Source: Trissonchulus latispiculum (Eukaryota; Nematoda; Enoplea; Enoplida; Ironidae). From it: a stretch of 64,000 nt of DNA. The position numbers and the translations under genes were made by a program. Location of the stretch: contig JASAND010030473.1 of assembly GCA_030248195.1 (NCBI GenBank), positions 1-64,000 on the forward strand, read 5' to 3'. This document shows positions 1 to 12,779 of the stretch, piece after piece. The notes under the pieces are model-generated. The model saw nothing but the letters and a program-made list of their open reading frames with translations. It searched no databases and was not told where the DNA came from. Position 1 is the stretch's first letter, and each line of letters begins with the position of its first letter.

Positions 1-13
1 TATATATATATAC

Positions 14-53
<40 letters not shown>
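1..53. repeat. (TA)n microsatellite
   Basis: Dinucleotide TA run with two TACA interruptions, cut by the left edge of the window. It belongs to the TA tracts that recur at 3746, 8944, 15026 and 51069. Confidence 0.95.
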
Positions 54-55
<2 letters not shown>

Positions 56-3000
56 TTCTGAGAGTACGCCTGCATGTAGTGTGTGCGCTACAGCATTTTT
101 GTTATACTCAGTTCGGCATTAATGGCTGCAATGACGGCAAATCACAAAATTGAGCGAAATAAGCTCAGTTTTGACTTTGAGTCTAAGGTTTGGAGGTTGT
201 GCTACTTTCATACCTACCTAAAATATGGAAGTTAAGGCAAATTCGATTTTTGAGGTTGTCCAATCGTTGTCTAACCTACGCATTTAAACTCACATATATA
301 GTAACACATTTGTAATGAAGCAAATTCAAAGTAAGCCAAAAACGTTAAAATTCAAAGTAAACAGCAAAGTTTATCCAAATTGCAGTAAGATGGTGCAAAC
401 AGTTGTAGCTCATTCAGCCTTGAAGTTCAGGAAACAGGCTTTCTGTCCCCTCTTTCTTTCTTCTCCATTTCTCATCTTCAGTCTTACACATCCACGTTTT
501 GACAACAACACGACCGTTTTGTGGGAAATCATCACACAATCATGTGTATTTAACACTATTTAACATGTGTATTATTTAACAATTGTGTATTATTGTATTT
601 AGTGTTTAACTGTATTTAATTGTTGAGAATAATTAATTATTTAATTTAATTAATTTAAGCTAACGTTCTGTCAAAATTCTTGCGCCATTATATGCAAATT
701 AATGCTCAGAAGCTTTACCTATGCCTACGTACTGCAGTTAAATGAAATAATAGTTTACAGACTGGTTTGCAGAATAAGTGGTTAATGGTTGGTAAAATGG
801 AATAGAAAAGCAAATCATCATTAGTTAAATTAGACCAGTGAAGTTTTGATATTTATCGCAGTTGGCTCTTATCTTGAGTGTTCGTCAAGTTCACATGAAC
901 AGTTAATGACAAATCTTATGCTTAGAATATATCTTTGAATTTATCTATCAATTCATCTTTGCAAAGAAAGGGACGTTTTGGTAGGTTGCTTTCTCCTTTT
1001 GATAGGCTTCGTAAATGCTCCTATAAACATAACTAAGATTAAGGTGAATAACTTCATCAAGGTTATAGTAGTATAAAAATGACAGTTCTGGGCCAGTGGC
1101 GCTGGTGGCGCTTCATGTGAAAGTTACACTTTATTTGTCAGTTGCGTTGGTGTCGCTCCCTACCACCTATATTCACTACTTAAAGCTTTGTTGCGCTGGA
1201 ATGCTTTTCAAGTCACCAAACCTTGAAATGATGTTAAAACGTTATAAAGTAAAATTAATTTAAAGATTAATATATTAAAACACACAACTTACTACGGAAG
1301 CGTTGAAGGAACCTCCCTGTTGAAAAGAAAAACGCTTAATACACAAGAAATTACATGAAACTAAAGAAACTAAGAAATAGGGCACTACCCTAATTAATGT
1401 CTTAAAAATGCTTTTACTTTTTAAACTTCGGATAGGGGTCATAATGAAAAACTAGTTCTAACCCTGCCCTACCTACATAAACAATAATTTTGGTTTTATG
1501 CACATAACTATACTATTTTTCAACCCACTTTCAAATATTTGCTTCGAATCGCTTTTCCACCACTCCATATATCAGAAAGCCTGAGTTTTCGATTCCAACA
1601 GACAGTTTGCCCCTATTGGAGCCTAATATTTGCTGAAAAGCTGGGGTAGGCTAGGGGCTGTCAATTTTATTAGATCGAAAACGGCGCACGGTCACATCGC
1701 TACTTTTCGCCAAATTTCAAACTTTGAGCTGTTATAGCTGAAGAAGGAAGCAACGCTCGAAAGCCGGAATACTTTTAGTAATTAGCACTAGTAACAGATA
1801 ACATTTATCGCTGAAAGTTTCAGAACTGGTCAAACCGTTAATCCGCCAGAGCTGAAAAAACCTTTTTGAAAAATCCCATTTTCCCCACCAAAATTTGTAC
1901 TTTGGCGTCCTGCCAAAAACGGTGTATATGAGATATATTGTTGCCCACCCTAAACTTTTTTGCTTTGATATGTTGGCTAATGTTGGGGGGAAAAGCAGCT
2001 CTCTCAGACGATGTCGTTCCAACCCCTTCGTAGCCCCCCTTAATCAGATTAAAGTACAACGGGTTTGTCAGGTTTTTGCGGTAAATAAATGATTTAACGC
2101 TTTTGAATTAATTGTTGTAAGAGTGGTTTAAACACTGCAATGAATAGAAAATGTACATATCCAATATCCTGTTGAAAATGGCGTAAGTTGCGACGAACGG
2201 TACAAGACTGTTGCCTTAATAAAAGTTTTGACCACAGTGTACAGTTTTTCTGGTTTCTATTTTCTAAACATTTCTGTATTTGTTTTGGGAAAATGAACTT
2301 CTTATGGTTTCGGAAAAGCCCTGAATATTGATCAAGAAGGAGTATCTATTTTCTAACGTAGCCTACGCAGCCAACCAACATCGAGGAAGAGGGAGTACGA
2401 TTCTTGAATTACTTTGACTGATCATTTCACCAAGGTGTTTGCTCCGGCATATGACTGGAAACTGAGCCAGTATTCAGACAAACGTTTTGTCACTACAGAA
2501 TTATGTGTAAATTTACTTGTATTTCGTTGTGGACTGAAACTTAAACGGAAACGCCTTCTTTTATTCTTTAAACAAAAATTTTATTTTTGGCCCCCCAACT
2601 GAAATTGAAACTGACCTTAAGCTAAAAGTGTATGCTGAAACAAAGTAGCTGTACTTTAAATTCGTTGAGTCTTTTTTCACTGTTGTAAAGATAAGATGTT
2701 TTGAATTTGCGGAAAAGGTAATTTGTCGTATTTACTCTTATGATTGTTGTAAAGGTAACTTGTACTTTTGACTGTGCATAGGATAGCTGCCGTATCTTAC
2801 TCTGGTAAAGCAGTGAATTTTTGTATTGTTAGAGCTCTATATAAGTATTTTGTAAGTGTGATTGTTTTGTGTGTGTTGTGGTTTTGTGTGAAAGTGTGGT
2901 TTTATACAATAGTGGCTTTAGGGTACTTACTTTTCGGATTTTGGGTTTCTTTATTGAACTTACGCTTCGTTTGTTTTTCTAAATTGGATTTGCAGTTAGT

Positions 3001-3735
3001 CTAAAATGTTACTAAGTTTATGTTCAATGGAAAACATCTAACCCTATCTTTCGTGATCGCCTGTATTTGACTATCATTTGCTACCAACTTTTCTATTCTT
3101 TTTTTAAACTTTATTCTACTTGGTGTAAGTCTAGCTTTGGCTTATAATCTGAAAGTTTCTTTTGTTAACATGGGTAGTAAATGCGCCAGAACTTCTATTA
3201 TGGTCGCTTACTGGTTGAATTACTGTCGTTACATGCTTGAAAGTCTTTCTTTTTGCAATATTTACTATCTTAACTTAATCTTCGAATTACGGTAGCATTC
3301 TCGTTATCCTGGAATTTTATCAGGCGCTAAAATTATTTCCAGGGGGATGATGTTAAAAACCTACTTACTAACTGTAATCCACCCCAAATTACTTTACTTG
3401 TGTTTCATGAATGATCAATGTATTTGTCTTAAACAGCAACCATCTAGATTATATAAGTTAGCTTAACTGCTTATGTAATAAGTTTGAGTATTGTTCTTCT
3501 GTAGTACGGTCGGCCAGTTGCCATATCCTATATTGACTGTATCTGTGAATTTATTTGCTATCAATAAATATCGTAAGTTCTACCATTAAAATGGCCTTTA
3601 CCTATCTTTATTAGGGTATCTTTAGTTAGGCTATTTAATTTCTTTGCTCGGCTTGCAGCTTGCACCCTAGGTTTTTCTGTGAGTAGAACCTGCATCGTTT
3701 CGCCATTTAAGTACTGGCTTGGGACCGGACAGTAA
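54..3735. other. Intergenic, no gene recognised
   Basis: AT-rich sequence with only short open frames (82 codons or fewer) that show no recognisable domain and no convincing splice-site pairing. I see no long inverted repeat. A short run of C followed by TTAA near 2035 resembles the ends of the TTAA elements found elsewhere here, but I found no partner end. Confidence 0.5.
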
Positions 3736-3745
3736 ACTGGTAGTT

Positions 3746-3905
<160 letters not shown>

Positions 3906-6900
3906 AAAGGGGGGACGAAGGCAAAATTTTTATCCCCCATCTTTATCTATTAATGCCCACGTTTTTTGAGGAGGCCCCTCTGGAGACCCCCCCAACCCTC
4001 CTCAAGAAAGTTTCTATTTTTATACCAAAAATCGCATTTTCAGCCGTTTCCAATGCTAATGAACATTCAACTATGAAGTAATTTTGACATTATACATTGT
4101 TTTTAAACTCGAAACTTGATTGTCAACATGTTTCAAAGTCTAAAATAAGGTCAATAATGAGTGAGAAACATACATTAGCATAGGGTCGGGTTCTGGGGGG
4201 CTTTGTATTTTATTTTATTAAAATAAGCAATTTTTTATCTAAATTTGCAAGAAATCTTCAATTTTTTGAAAAAAATTCAAAATTTTGCCCAATTTTCCTG
4301 AAATTCCTGAAACATTTATTGCTAAAACATTCCAGCGAAGCCGGAAATTTTTTGAGATTTTTGTGTAAAAACTAATTTTTTTCCGGCTATTTTTGCCTAC
4401 CCCTTGGCCATTTTTTCGTTACCCCTTGTCCCCGACGGCGGTAGGGCTTGTACCTTGTCCGTGTTGGGGGGGGGGCTTGGACCCCCCCAGACCCCCCCCG
4501 CGTTAACCTATGGTGAGAAAGCCCATAATACAGTTCCAAAAGTGTATTTCTCGCAATGAAAAACACTCGAAGCCAAAAAATTGGACAGTTTTGAGAAATT
4601 TTGCAAAATTTACCCAAAAATACTCAATTGTGTGCCGTGTTTCGCGCCAAACTTTTTAGGGGGGGGTGGTGGTGGTGAGAAAATGGCTGGGGGGCTGCCC
4701 CCCCCACAACCATAGGTGTAACAGGATTCGAGGCGGGGGCCTCCCCCAATTTTGGGGCCCACTTTTCATACCCCCCCCCAAACCCCCCACGCCCCCGCCA
4801 AACCTCCCCAAAAACATTTTTTCAATTTCTATGCCAAAACTCGCATTTTCAGCCATTGCTAATGCCGAAAAACATAAAATCATTAAGTAATTTCAACTAG
4901 AGGTGCACCGGGGCCACCACTACCGGGGCCGGGGCCTGGACATCGGGGGTTCAACTCGAAACTTTTCAAAAATTTTCTTGAAAATTGAGATTTTGCTATA
5001 TTTTTTCGCCTCACCTCCGCCTTACAACTATGACCACACGTATTAGGGGGGAGGGGGTAGGGGGAGACCCCTCCCCCCAAATGGAGGCGTCGCCGATCCT
5101 ACCCCTAAAAAAGTTTCGCTGCCCCACACCATACGTGTGCTTGGGTGGGGTTTGGGGGGGGGGGTGGGGGGTTTCACGTCCTCCGACAGACCTGGAGCTC
5201 ACCCCCAGAGGGGTCCCTCATCCCCCAGAATCCGGATATTTCCGGTAAAATACCGGAAAAATCCGGTTTTTCACCCACCCCCCCCCCAAACTTCCCCTCC
5301 TGCACATGTCTGCCCCTCACCCCAAAACATAGTTTCACTGAAAATTTTGGCTGGGGGAGGGGTAAGCTCTGGAAATTTTGTAATCGACCCGCGAAATGTG
5401 ATGGGGGTACGCCCCCCGAACCCCCCCCCCAAACTAGGACCTCAGAAAATCCAAAAATGGCCTAAAAAGGCAAAATTTTTTCCGTGAAAACAAGGCTTGT
5501 TTTGACAGTTTTAGTCGTTTATACGCTGTTTATGTAGCGATTCTAAGTAACAATTTGAGAAAAAATTTTCAAAAGTGACCATTTTTGGGCAGAATTTAGC
5601 TAAAAATGTTTAGCTAAAAATTCAAAAGTTTTCAAAACATTAGCGAAAAATTGCCAAAATACGATTAATTACCTTACAAATCGCTAAATATAGCTGGCAA
5701 TTGAGAAAATTTTTCACTTTTTCAACGAAAAACCGATTTGTCTCCGACCGCCCCCCCGGAAATTTTTCACCCCTCCCCGAAATCGACTTTTTTCGACCTC
5801 CCCTTTATTGCCAGACCCCCTCCCTACTTTTTTTCAAACCCTTTTTTCGTCAGCCACACCTATGACTATGACCCCACCCACCAAATGAAAATTACATTCA
5901 TGGTGTAACGGAGATTTGGGGGTGGGGGCCCTCTCCAACTTTTTTTGGGGCTCCCTCTGAAGATCCCCCCTATCCCCCCAGGACCCGCCCAACCCTCCCC
6001 AAAAATGTTTTAAATTTTTATGCCAAAAATCGCATTTTCAGCCGTTTCTAATACCAATGAACATTCAACTATGAAGTGATTTTGACATTAGACATGGTTT
6101 CTAAACTCGAAAACGTGATTGCCAACATGTTGCCAAGTCCAAAATAAGGTCAATAATGAGTCAGAATGTCCATAATACAGTTAAAAACGTGTATTTCTCA
6201 CAACGAAAAATACTTGAAGCCAAAAATTTGGACATTTTTGAAACATTTTTGCAAAATTTACCCTAAAACTACCCAATTTTTGGCCGTTTTTAGCGCTTTA
6301 GCGACGACAACCTCCCCCCGCCCTTTGGGGGCCGACCCCCCCTAAAAAGTTCTGGGGGGGGGGGTTCAGAAAATCCCCCGAATCGACTTTTTTCGACCCC
6401 CTCTGCCTTTTTTGCCAGACCCCTCTCCCCACTTTTTTCTTACCCCCACCCCTTCAAACATAGGTGTACACGGCTACAGTTTACCCCCTGCAAGACCCCC
6501 CACAGAGAGGCCCGACCCCCCTCCCCCCTACCCGACCTCAACTACTCCCTCCAAGCCGAGCTCAAACCCCCCTTCCCCCCTAAAATTGGGTTCAAACCAA
6601 GTAACAAATGCAAAATTTTTGAAAACATTTTTGGCAATTTCTGAAAAATTTTGAAAAAATCTAAAAAATAAGTATAAAGCAACTATAAACAGCTAAAGAG
6701 GATTATTTATAGCAGTTAAAAGTAATACACGCAATTATAAACCACAATCTGGGCTAATTTAGTCATATTTTAGCACAAATTTGTCAATTTTCAAGCCCAT
6801 TTTCGCATAAGAAAACTATTGACAGAAGCTTTTGAGTACATGTAATGTACTGTGCATCGAGAAGGAGCATTTTTAGCTAAAAAACTTGGGTACAGTTTAG

Positions 6901-7100
6901 GGGGTCCCCCACCAAATTTCTGGTTTTGGTGGTGTTCCCTCGAGCCAAATTTGGACCTTCTACTTCTCCCCACCTCAACCCAAACAGGTGGTACACCTAT
7001 GCCTTCAAACCCCCTACTTTTTTCGCCAGCCACACCTATGACTATGGGAATATACTATATATGACCCCACCCACCAAATGAACAGTACATTTATTGGTGG
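3906..7100. repeat. Composite repeat block with poly-G/poly-C runs
   Basis: A 3.2-kb mosaic of runs of 7-12 G or C separated by AT-rich text. Segments recur inside it. About 4020-4185 matches 6015-6180 (both contain CATTCAACTATGAAGT). About 4525-4650 matches 6165-6300 (both contain CCATAATACAGTT). About 5850-5915 matches 7025-7090 (CACACCTATGACTATG). The part at 5115-5300 recurs inverted at 26010-26215. The open frames here are Pro/Gly-rich products of the homopolymers and not genes. It probably consists of several decayed, nested copies of one mobile element; class unknown. Confidence 0.7.
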
Positions 7101-7868
7101 CAGAAAAAGCCAAAGCTTAGCTAAATATATCAATACAATCACCGTGCGTTATAAACGCTATATTATTGAACATGATATGATCGTAAAACTAGACACAAAA
7201 TAATACGGACAATAAAGTCGTCGCATGAAATCATTACTAAAGTGTTCAAACACAATGAATATTACAAATATATTAATAAAATAGAAATTCATAACTGCAG
7301 GATAAAACATAATAGAACGTGCTTTCGTTTGATGACCTCAAATCAAATATTAACAATATCAAACACTCTTATTCACGCTCAAAATTACAAACACGATGAA
7401 CGACATTGTCGAAATACATAAAAGAACAGTGGTAAAGAGTAATCAACAAACGATATAAAGGGACACAAGAAGTGCGTCATATGGGATCCGTCTACCATTG
7501 GAAGTGCGTCATATGAAAGCGAAGGGATAATATTCGTAGTTAGTAAATCTAATCAATAAGTAGCTAGCTATTACTATGACCTACTATCTAGCTATGACCT
7601 GCTGTCTTTGTAAATTAGCCTAATTTTAGTGTTTGCGTGTACTTTTCCCATTACTTGCTAGATGTTCTGTAGTTACTACGAAAATACTGTTTTCTTAGTC
7701 AGCACAGTCTACGGAAATAAATTTGATAGCCGTCACCTGTATAAAATGCTTCTTTGCTATCAAATTATGTCACTTTACGCTCGCTTGAAATGTACGACTT
7801 TGTAGCTTTTCCTCATTAAAACTTATTGCTGCCAAGATTATGCAGTTGATAAGAAATTCAAGTTTAGG
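7101..7868. other. Intergenic; possibly an LTR-like segment at its right end
   Basis: No gene recognised. The phrase GAAGTGCGTCATATG occurs twice near 7468 and 7500. An AATAAA-type signal near 7715 and a TATAAAA near 7739 would fit a long terminal repeat ending near 7880, but no second LTR is visible in the window. Confidence 0.3.
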
Positions 7869-8397
7869 GTCGTCACATTCGGCGCTGCGAGTAGGGTATG
7901 AACTGCCATATGGTATTTATTCAGCTAGCCTAACCTACTTGTACGTCTGGTTCTACGCATTCCACTATCTAGTTTAAGCTAACAGGTGCTACGCCATAGG
8001 ATCCTGGCAGTAAATTCTCAAACGGATCTATCTGGTCTCGAACCATCGTAAAACGAGAGCTCACAAGGAGGTTCTTCTGTTTCTGGCAACCGTGACGCTC
8101 GTGCTGAACGACGACATATTGATAGACAAATTTTAGACTTACAGGCTAAGCTGGCCCAACTAACTACGACTACGACGAACTTCCAGCGCAGCCAAGACAG
8201 GCTAAAGTGCAGGTATCCGTTAAAACCTTTTCTGTGGATCCAGATAAGGTCCGGGACGAATTCTACCAGCATTTTGAGCTAATACACAGAAAACACCCAC
8301 ACAGTTTTAACAAGCATAGCAATTATATTGAGTATCTCAGAAAATATAAACATGAAAATATCAAAATAGCACGAATAGCTTGAATATAGCAAAATCT
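7869..8397 (+). pseudogene. Possible remnant of a retrotransposon gag start
   Basis: Two overlapping frames read as plausible protein. The first, about 8056-8210, encodes a Ser/Arg-rich stretch followed by an amphipathic segment (RQILDLQAKLAQL). The second, about 8165-8395, carries VKTFSVDPDKVRDEFYQHFE and stays open to a stop near 8395. The PDKVRDEFYQHFE segment faintly recalls the start of LTR-retrotransposon Gag proteins. The sequence GGCGCTGCGAGTAGGGT near 7884 resembles a primer-binding-site region placed just after an LTR. A frameshift separates the two frames, so any gene here is broken. It could instead be a decayed host exon. No protease or reverse transcriptase follows. Confidence 0.25.
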
Positions 8398-8690
8398 TGA
8401 AGCAGTTGTCTCCACTCCAAGACTTTATTAGTTGACAACAAACAACAATAAAAATAATAGTAAGAAAAGCAATCAAAATGGCGCTGTCTATATAGTGCTA
8501 AACCTGTACAAATATGCAACTGAGCTTTCATATGTAAGAGCATTAGCAGACTCATATGCATATTCGCATACACTACAACCGAGGTGGAATTTGTGCAAAA
8601 GCTTCGGGAACAAACGTCAGTAATTTCACTATTTTTAGAAACACTCAATTTAAGCCACAGTTACGAAGTACAACAACAATTCTTACCAAA

Positions 8691-8944
8691 ATGCACCACC
8701 GTAAAAGTGAAGTGGGAATGTTGTTAAATTGCACCGGAAGACTCCTGATTTCCTTCACAAAGTCTTCAGTTGCAAGCTACGCTGCGGTACCAGTTGTAGT
8801 TCTCGGCTGTCTAGCATTCGCCATCGCAACTTGTCAAGGGCCCATAAAGGCGTTCTGGAATGAGGATTTGATAACAACATTAAAATTCGACAAGACGTCA
8901 TCTAACATTCTCCCGGGCATTGTGGTGTGCCCTTTCTCCAGGTT

Positions 8945-9011
<67 letters not shown>

Positions 9012-10863
9012 ATACATATACATGTGCAGTAACATAGGGTCAGGCAATGTTGGGGCTTGTCCCAAAAAAATCAGGAGACTTGTACTTGTACCTGCAAGGT
9101 ATACCTGCAACCACACCGCCTCACAGGCTAGTCAAGTTCACAACCCTTAAACTAGTTACTTTCAAATATTACGTAGTTTGGTCTGATGAGTTATCAATTA
9201 AAACTTTCCCTTTTTTCATCTCTAGCGAAACATTATGGAGACTACCGCCTTTTATGTTTGTATAGGTTTCGCATGGATCGCTTCCAGACTTTTGTTTCCA
9301 AAGACATCGAACTAACCGATATCTCATTCTCTGATATGTCTGCGACTCTACTGGCAAGTTTTTTGGTGCCATACGTAGTTGGCTATGTTGGAAGCCCGAT
9401 GCAATTACTCCTACAACATACTGATCGTGCCACCCCTAAAGGAGCCGCAATATCGAACTATTTAAACAAAGGAAATTTGTCTATGCTTTATCTTATGAGA
9501 AACATTGGCTATGGATGCAATGATATTATTGAAAGTTGTAAGATGGACGGTCAAGCTCTCTCTACTGAGAACTGTTGTAATGATAACAGACGATACTCTA
9601 CACCCATGGGATTTTGTCCAATGATATCTGAACAAACACAAAGGAGAATTGGACTTACAGCGGGTATGATTATTTATGTTAGGTAGCACAAGCTGAGACC
9701 AACCATCAGGTTTGAGCCAATTTTTCTGTCAAAAAGAAAGGGCTCGGGAGCAATTGAACTTTTTCATCCTGTCTTCTGAGACTGGCTGCATTTTGTCTGC
9801 AGACCAGTCCTGATGAGTTTAGTAGGCCCGTGACCGGCCATATTCGAGCAATTGTTTGATCGCAGAGTCCTACAAATTTTATAGGAAAGCTGTAACGTTT
9901 TAATTTCAAATATTTTTACATTAATAAAGGACATCGGTTCCTATGCCATATCAATTTTGGGCTCAAATTATTTCGTACCTATATACTCACAATTCAGAGT
10001 ACATAATCTGTCCTTTTGCAGGAGTTGTTGCAAGGTTGTTAAATCCAATACCGTGGAAACAACCATATGAAGTTGGCATGCCCATGAATGAAGGTTTCGT
10101 AATGTTCCTAAGTCATCCCAGTGGAGCGGTTTCACCTGGATATCTACATCTTTTGCCAGACTCTTACAGTCTAGTTCAGATACGAGAAGTAAATCGAAGA
10201 AGAATCAGCACAGAACAGAGTCCTTGCGACAGCAGAACTGACAGCTATCAGAAGTGTGTACTCGAGTGTGTGTACAACAAGTGTTTAAAACAATCTGCAG
10301 AGTTGTATCCACAATGCAGTAAGTGCACACCTGCGTTGCTGGCCAACCTTTCTGTCGAAATTCAAAATAAACAGTGTACGCCATTGGATGACATCACTTG
10401 CATCATATTTCCACTTCTAACGTCCGAATTATCTTCTGGTGAAACTATGACTGCTGACTGTCAAAAGCAGACATGTTATCCCACTTGTACGGAATTCTTC
10501 TACAAGCAGACCATGTCCTATTCTAAGTGAGTGGCATTCACTTTCACTCACTGTGTTGGATAGCTCCATGGTACATTGGAGCTTGCAAATATGTAGTGCT
10601 TAGTTTCTTTTATGTCGTCGTTCTTGTCTATTTGTTTGATTGGTTATTTGTTTATGCTTACCATGACTTTGACGTTTTGTCGTCTAAGTCATATGCTGTA
10701 TTATAGACTGCCGGATACAAAGCCTGGACAGCATAATGCAGGCTTGAACAGAACTATACTCCATGTTCAGTTTGTTACTTTTGAGGTAGAGAAAACGGAG
10801 GAATTTTTGAAATTGTCACTGATGAAGGTTATCGCTGAATGTGGTGGCGTCATGTGTGTCTGG
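8691..10863 (+). CDS. DEG/ENaC family sodium channel, gene A (last exon not found)
   Basis: Subunit of a trimeric, amiloride-type cation channel of the plasma membrane. Exons: 8691-8941, 9266-9663, 10022-10526, 10689-10863 (1,329 nt, 443 codons, frame kept; intron phases 2,1,2, and phase 0 at the last donor). The ATG at 8691 has A at -3. Exon 1 encodes a short cytosolic N-terminus, TM1 (about residues 29-48, SYAAVPVVVLGCLAFAIATC) and the post-TM1 signature ending LPGIVVCPFSR, completed by FRMDRF in exon 2. The Cys-rich ectodomain spans exons 2-3 (paired CC near residue 195; closing CYPTCTEFFYKQTMSYS). Exon 4 has the pre-TM2 strand (NRTILHVQFVTF) and the start of TM2 (ECGGVMCVW). The exon with the GxS filter and C-terminus was not located downstream. 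The usual His-Gly motif before TM1 is absent (SSVASY). The ligand cannot be inferred. Confidence 0.88.
8944..9023. repeat. (TA)n microsatellite in intron 1 of gene A
   Basis: TA run starting just inside the intron-1 donor. The Ile-Tyr tail seen when exon 1 is read through is this repeat and not protein. Confidence 0.95.
9024..9110 (+). repeat. Short dispersed repeat (CATAGGGT...GGGGC.TGTCC)
   Basis: Sequence with CATAGGGTC, GGGGCTTGTCC and GACTTGTAC in order. The same order occurs at 35828-35890. A related CATAGGGTC also occurs at 4181. The 9.0-kb copy follows a TA microsatellite, suggesting a mobile element that carries or targets TA tracts. Confidence 0.5.
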
Positions 10864-10952
10864 GTAAGTAAGTGCTGCAAGCAGCGTGGGTCTACAGTAA
10901 GCAAATCTGCTGTTTATATATCATATTAGTAGGATGCTAGAACGTTTAAAAA

Positions 10953-10991
10953 TGAATAACAATAACAACAACAACAACAACAACAACAATT
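10953..10991. repeat. (AAC)n microsatellite
   Basis: About twelve AAC units just downstream of exon 4 of gene A. Confidence 0.9.
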
Positions 10992-11485
10992 TGTATTACA
11001 GTATTAATCATAACTTTGAAAAATAAAGCTAACAATAAATATCCAACAACTAGTGTTGCTATCACCAGTAGGAGAAAATGTGACATCTAGAAAATAATTT
11101 TATAGTTTTAAAGACGGGTGGACTGTCCTACTTGAGAATTTCGAATTCTTTTGCTTCTTTCAGTTCCATGCGATATATTGCAACTTTCAGATCTTGAAGC
11201 AACAAATCTAAGGTCTTCAATGATTCAATAGTTTCGTAAAGTTAAAGTTTGACCGAAAGTGCCAACTAGCCAACTGCTGCTGCTAGCCAATCAGATTGCA
11301 GAAACTCCCGTCAGTCTTGAGGATTTCTAGCAAGGGGGAGTATGCGTGGTCAAACAGAGAAGAGAGGAGCCAACAAGAGAAGCCCTCTTTTAGCTTGCTC
11401 TTTTTCTTATTTATAGTACTATTATGTACCCTTGGTATTATGAACCTGGCAATATGATTTTACATTATTATTGTTATCACAATAA
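10992..11485. other. Sequence downstream of gene A
   Basis: Should contain or precede the missing last exon of gene A. The strong acceptor at 11161 (TTGCTTCTTTCAG) leads to only 15 codons lacking a GxS motif. An open stretch from 11114 contains GLS but has a poor acceptor and an Arg in the would-be membrane segment. Neither is accepted. Confidence 0.4.
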
Positions 11486-11716
11486 TTAAGGTGGTGATTC
11501 CTTTTGGGCACATATTGTTGGTTGACGGTTCAAATCAAGATGAAATTTGATAAAACTTTCCACAATAAGTTCTTGTAGCATTCTAACATCCTCCGCGAAA
11601 TCCCGCTTCAAAACTTCAACGTCTCCATTCAGTGCAGTTTCTGCCGATTTTTGACACTTAGACAGTACCTGCATAGCTATGATTATATTCAAACGAACGA
11701 TTAAATTATCCGCCAT
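11486..11716 (-). CDS. Small open frame conserved in the TTAA element (copy 1)
   Basis: 76 codons, ATG at 11716, ending ICAQKESPP and a TAA stop supplied by the terminal TTAA. The same frame is open in copies 2 (48725-48928) and 3 (56638-56868), with shared blocks LNGDVE, LKRD and ELI.E.FIK. The product is predicted soluble and charged, with no domain I recognise. It may be a real element-encoded peptide, a captured host exon, or a chance open frame. Copy 1 is the longest at the N-terminus (MADNLIVRLN), apparently because of an internal deletion. Confidence 0.3.
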   Translation of the reverse strand: MADNLIVRLNIIIAMQVLSKCQKSAETALNGDVEVLKRDFAEDVRMLQELIVESFIKFHLDLNRQPTICAQKESPP

Positions 11717-11919
11717 TTATTGAGCTACGCAAGTAAAATTAAACTAAGGGTGTCAGTTTGAAGGTCTCGTCGAGGCCAACTATTCGTAGCATTGTAATCT
11801 TCTAAATGCCATCCCGCACTCTGCTAACATAAAAAATGTAGTTTTTTTGCAAAAATATGACCAAATTTTTTCCAGCGATTGTGGAGCATTTACTATGCAA
11901 GCTAGAGGGTTGCCACTTA

Positions 11920-12325
11920 GGAGCCTTCTCAAAAATATCTGCTATAAATGCGTTTTCTTAAACCGCATTATTTGTTCTGAAATGCGCATTAGACTCTTTT
12001 TACACCGCATTTTGCAGTTTTTCTTTAACATTTAGCATAAACGTTTCGTCAGGTCATTGCAACACAACACAAAGAATCTGAGCAAAGCTGGTCTTTAATA
12101 GAAGAGCTGTACAAGAATGGTCCAGTCTAAAAGTCAGCTGATAAGCAACTAAACTCAGCTGTTTTTATGGGAATAAATAGTTCAACCCTTTATACTAAAG
12201 CTGACTTTCTACCAGTTTTTTTGCGACATTAATGCGCATGCGGACTGTAAAAAACCGCATCCACAGTTTTTTGGAAATGCGCATTGCCAAAACGCATTAT
12301 GCGTCCATGATTTTGAGAAGCCTCC
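11920..12325. mobile_element. Harbinger-like MITE nested in TTAA element copy 1
   Basis: Alignment with the empty sites in copies 2 and 3 shows a 406-bp insertion. Its ends are inverted: GGAGCCTTCTCAAAA at the left and the complement of GGAGGCTTCTCAAAA at the right. It is flanked by TTA on each side (11917-11919 and 12326-12328). A 3-bp TTA duplication with 14-bp GG-starting inverted ends is typical of PIF/Harbinger. It has no coding capacity. Confidence 0.82.
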
Positions 12326-12779
12326 TTACTAGACGTCTTTTACACAAAAATACCCAGGGACCCTTTTTTGCGCCGATTGCCCCGATTGCCGCGATTGCTG
12401 CTTTCTAGCTAAAGTGGTCGTTTGCGAAAGCTGGGAAATGTAGGCAAAATCCAGGTTGCGCATACATTCTTGCTAATTTATTCATAACGAAGAGCGGTTT
12501 CATATATAATAATTAAAAAGGGTTCCTCCCTATCTATTTCATAGTGAAATCGAATGACGTGGTCGACGCTTCACGAAAAAATTTACTTTAGTCTTTACGT
12601 TACATTCCTTCGAATTTTTGTATTATGCAACAATTTTTACATCATTGAAAAGAGCAGAAAAAATGCTACAAAGTTGTCAAATTAGTTTTTTAATTGCATT
12701 AACCTGATTAAAGTTATAATTAATTAATTAAAATAACTAATAAATTGCCTACAATAAGCCTTAGGCTAGTGGGCCAATC

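Larger units (their letters stand above)
11486..12610 (-). mobile_element. TTAA-ended DNA transposon, copy 1 (truncated)
   Basis: Starts with TTAAGGTGGTGATTCC, the inverted terminus seen at both ends of the complete copies at 47950-48928 and 56638-57627. Internal sequence aligns with those copies throughout, for example the shared phrase TACCCAGGGAC. It loses similarity near 12610, so the far terminus is missing or badly decayed. A 406-bp MITE is inserted at 11920. Relative to the other copies it lacks about 120 bp inside the small open frame near 11690. The TTAA duplication fits piggyBac- or Kolobok-type transposition. No transposase is encoded. Confidence 0.8.

Noticed and set aside
4387..7064. 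Pro/Gly-rich open frames up to 116 codons
   Set aside because: Products of poly-G/poly-C runs, overlapping on both strands, no splice logic.
11114..11212. Candidate last exon of gene A containing G-L-S
   Set aside because: The acceptor has no pyrimidine tract, the motif is displaced by one residue relative to gene B, and an Arg falls inside the membrane segment.
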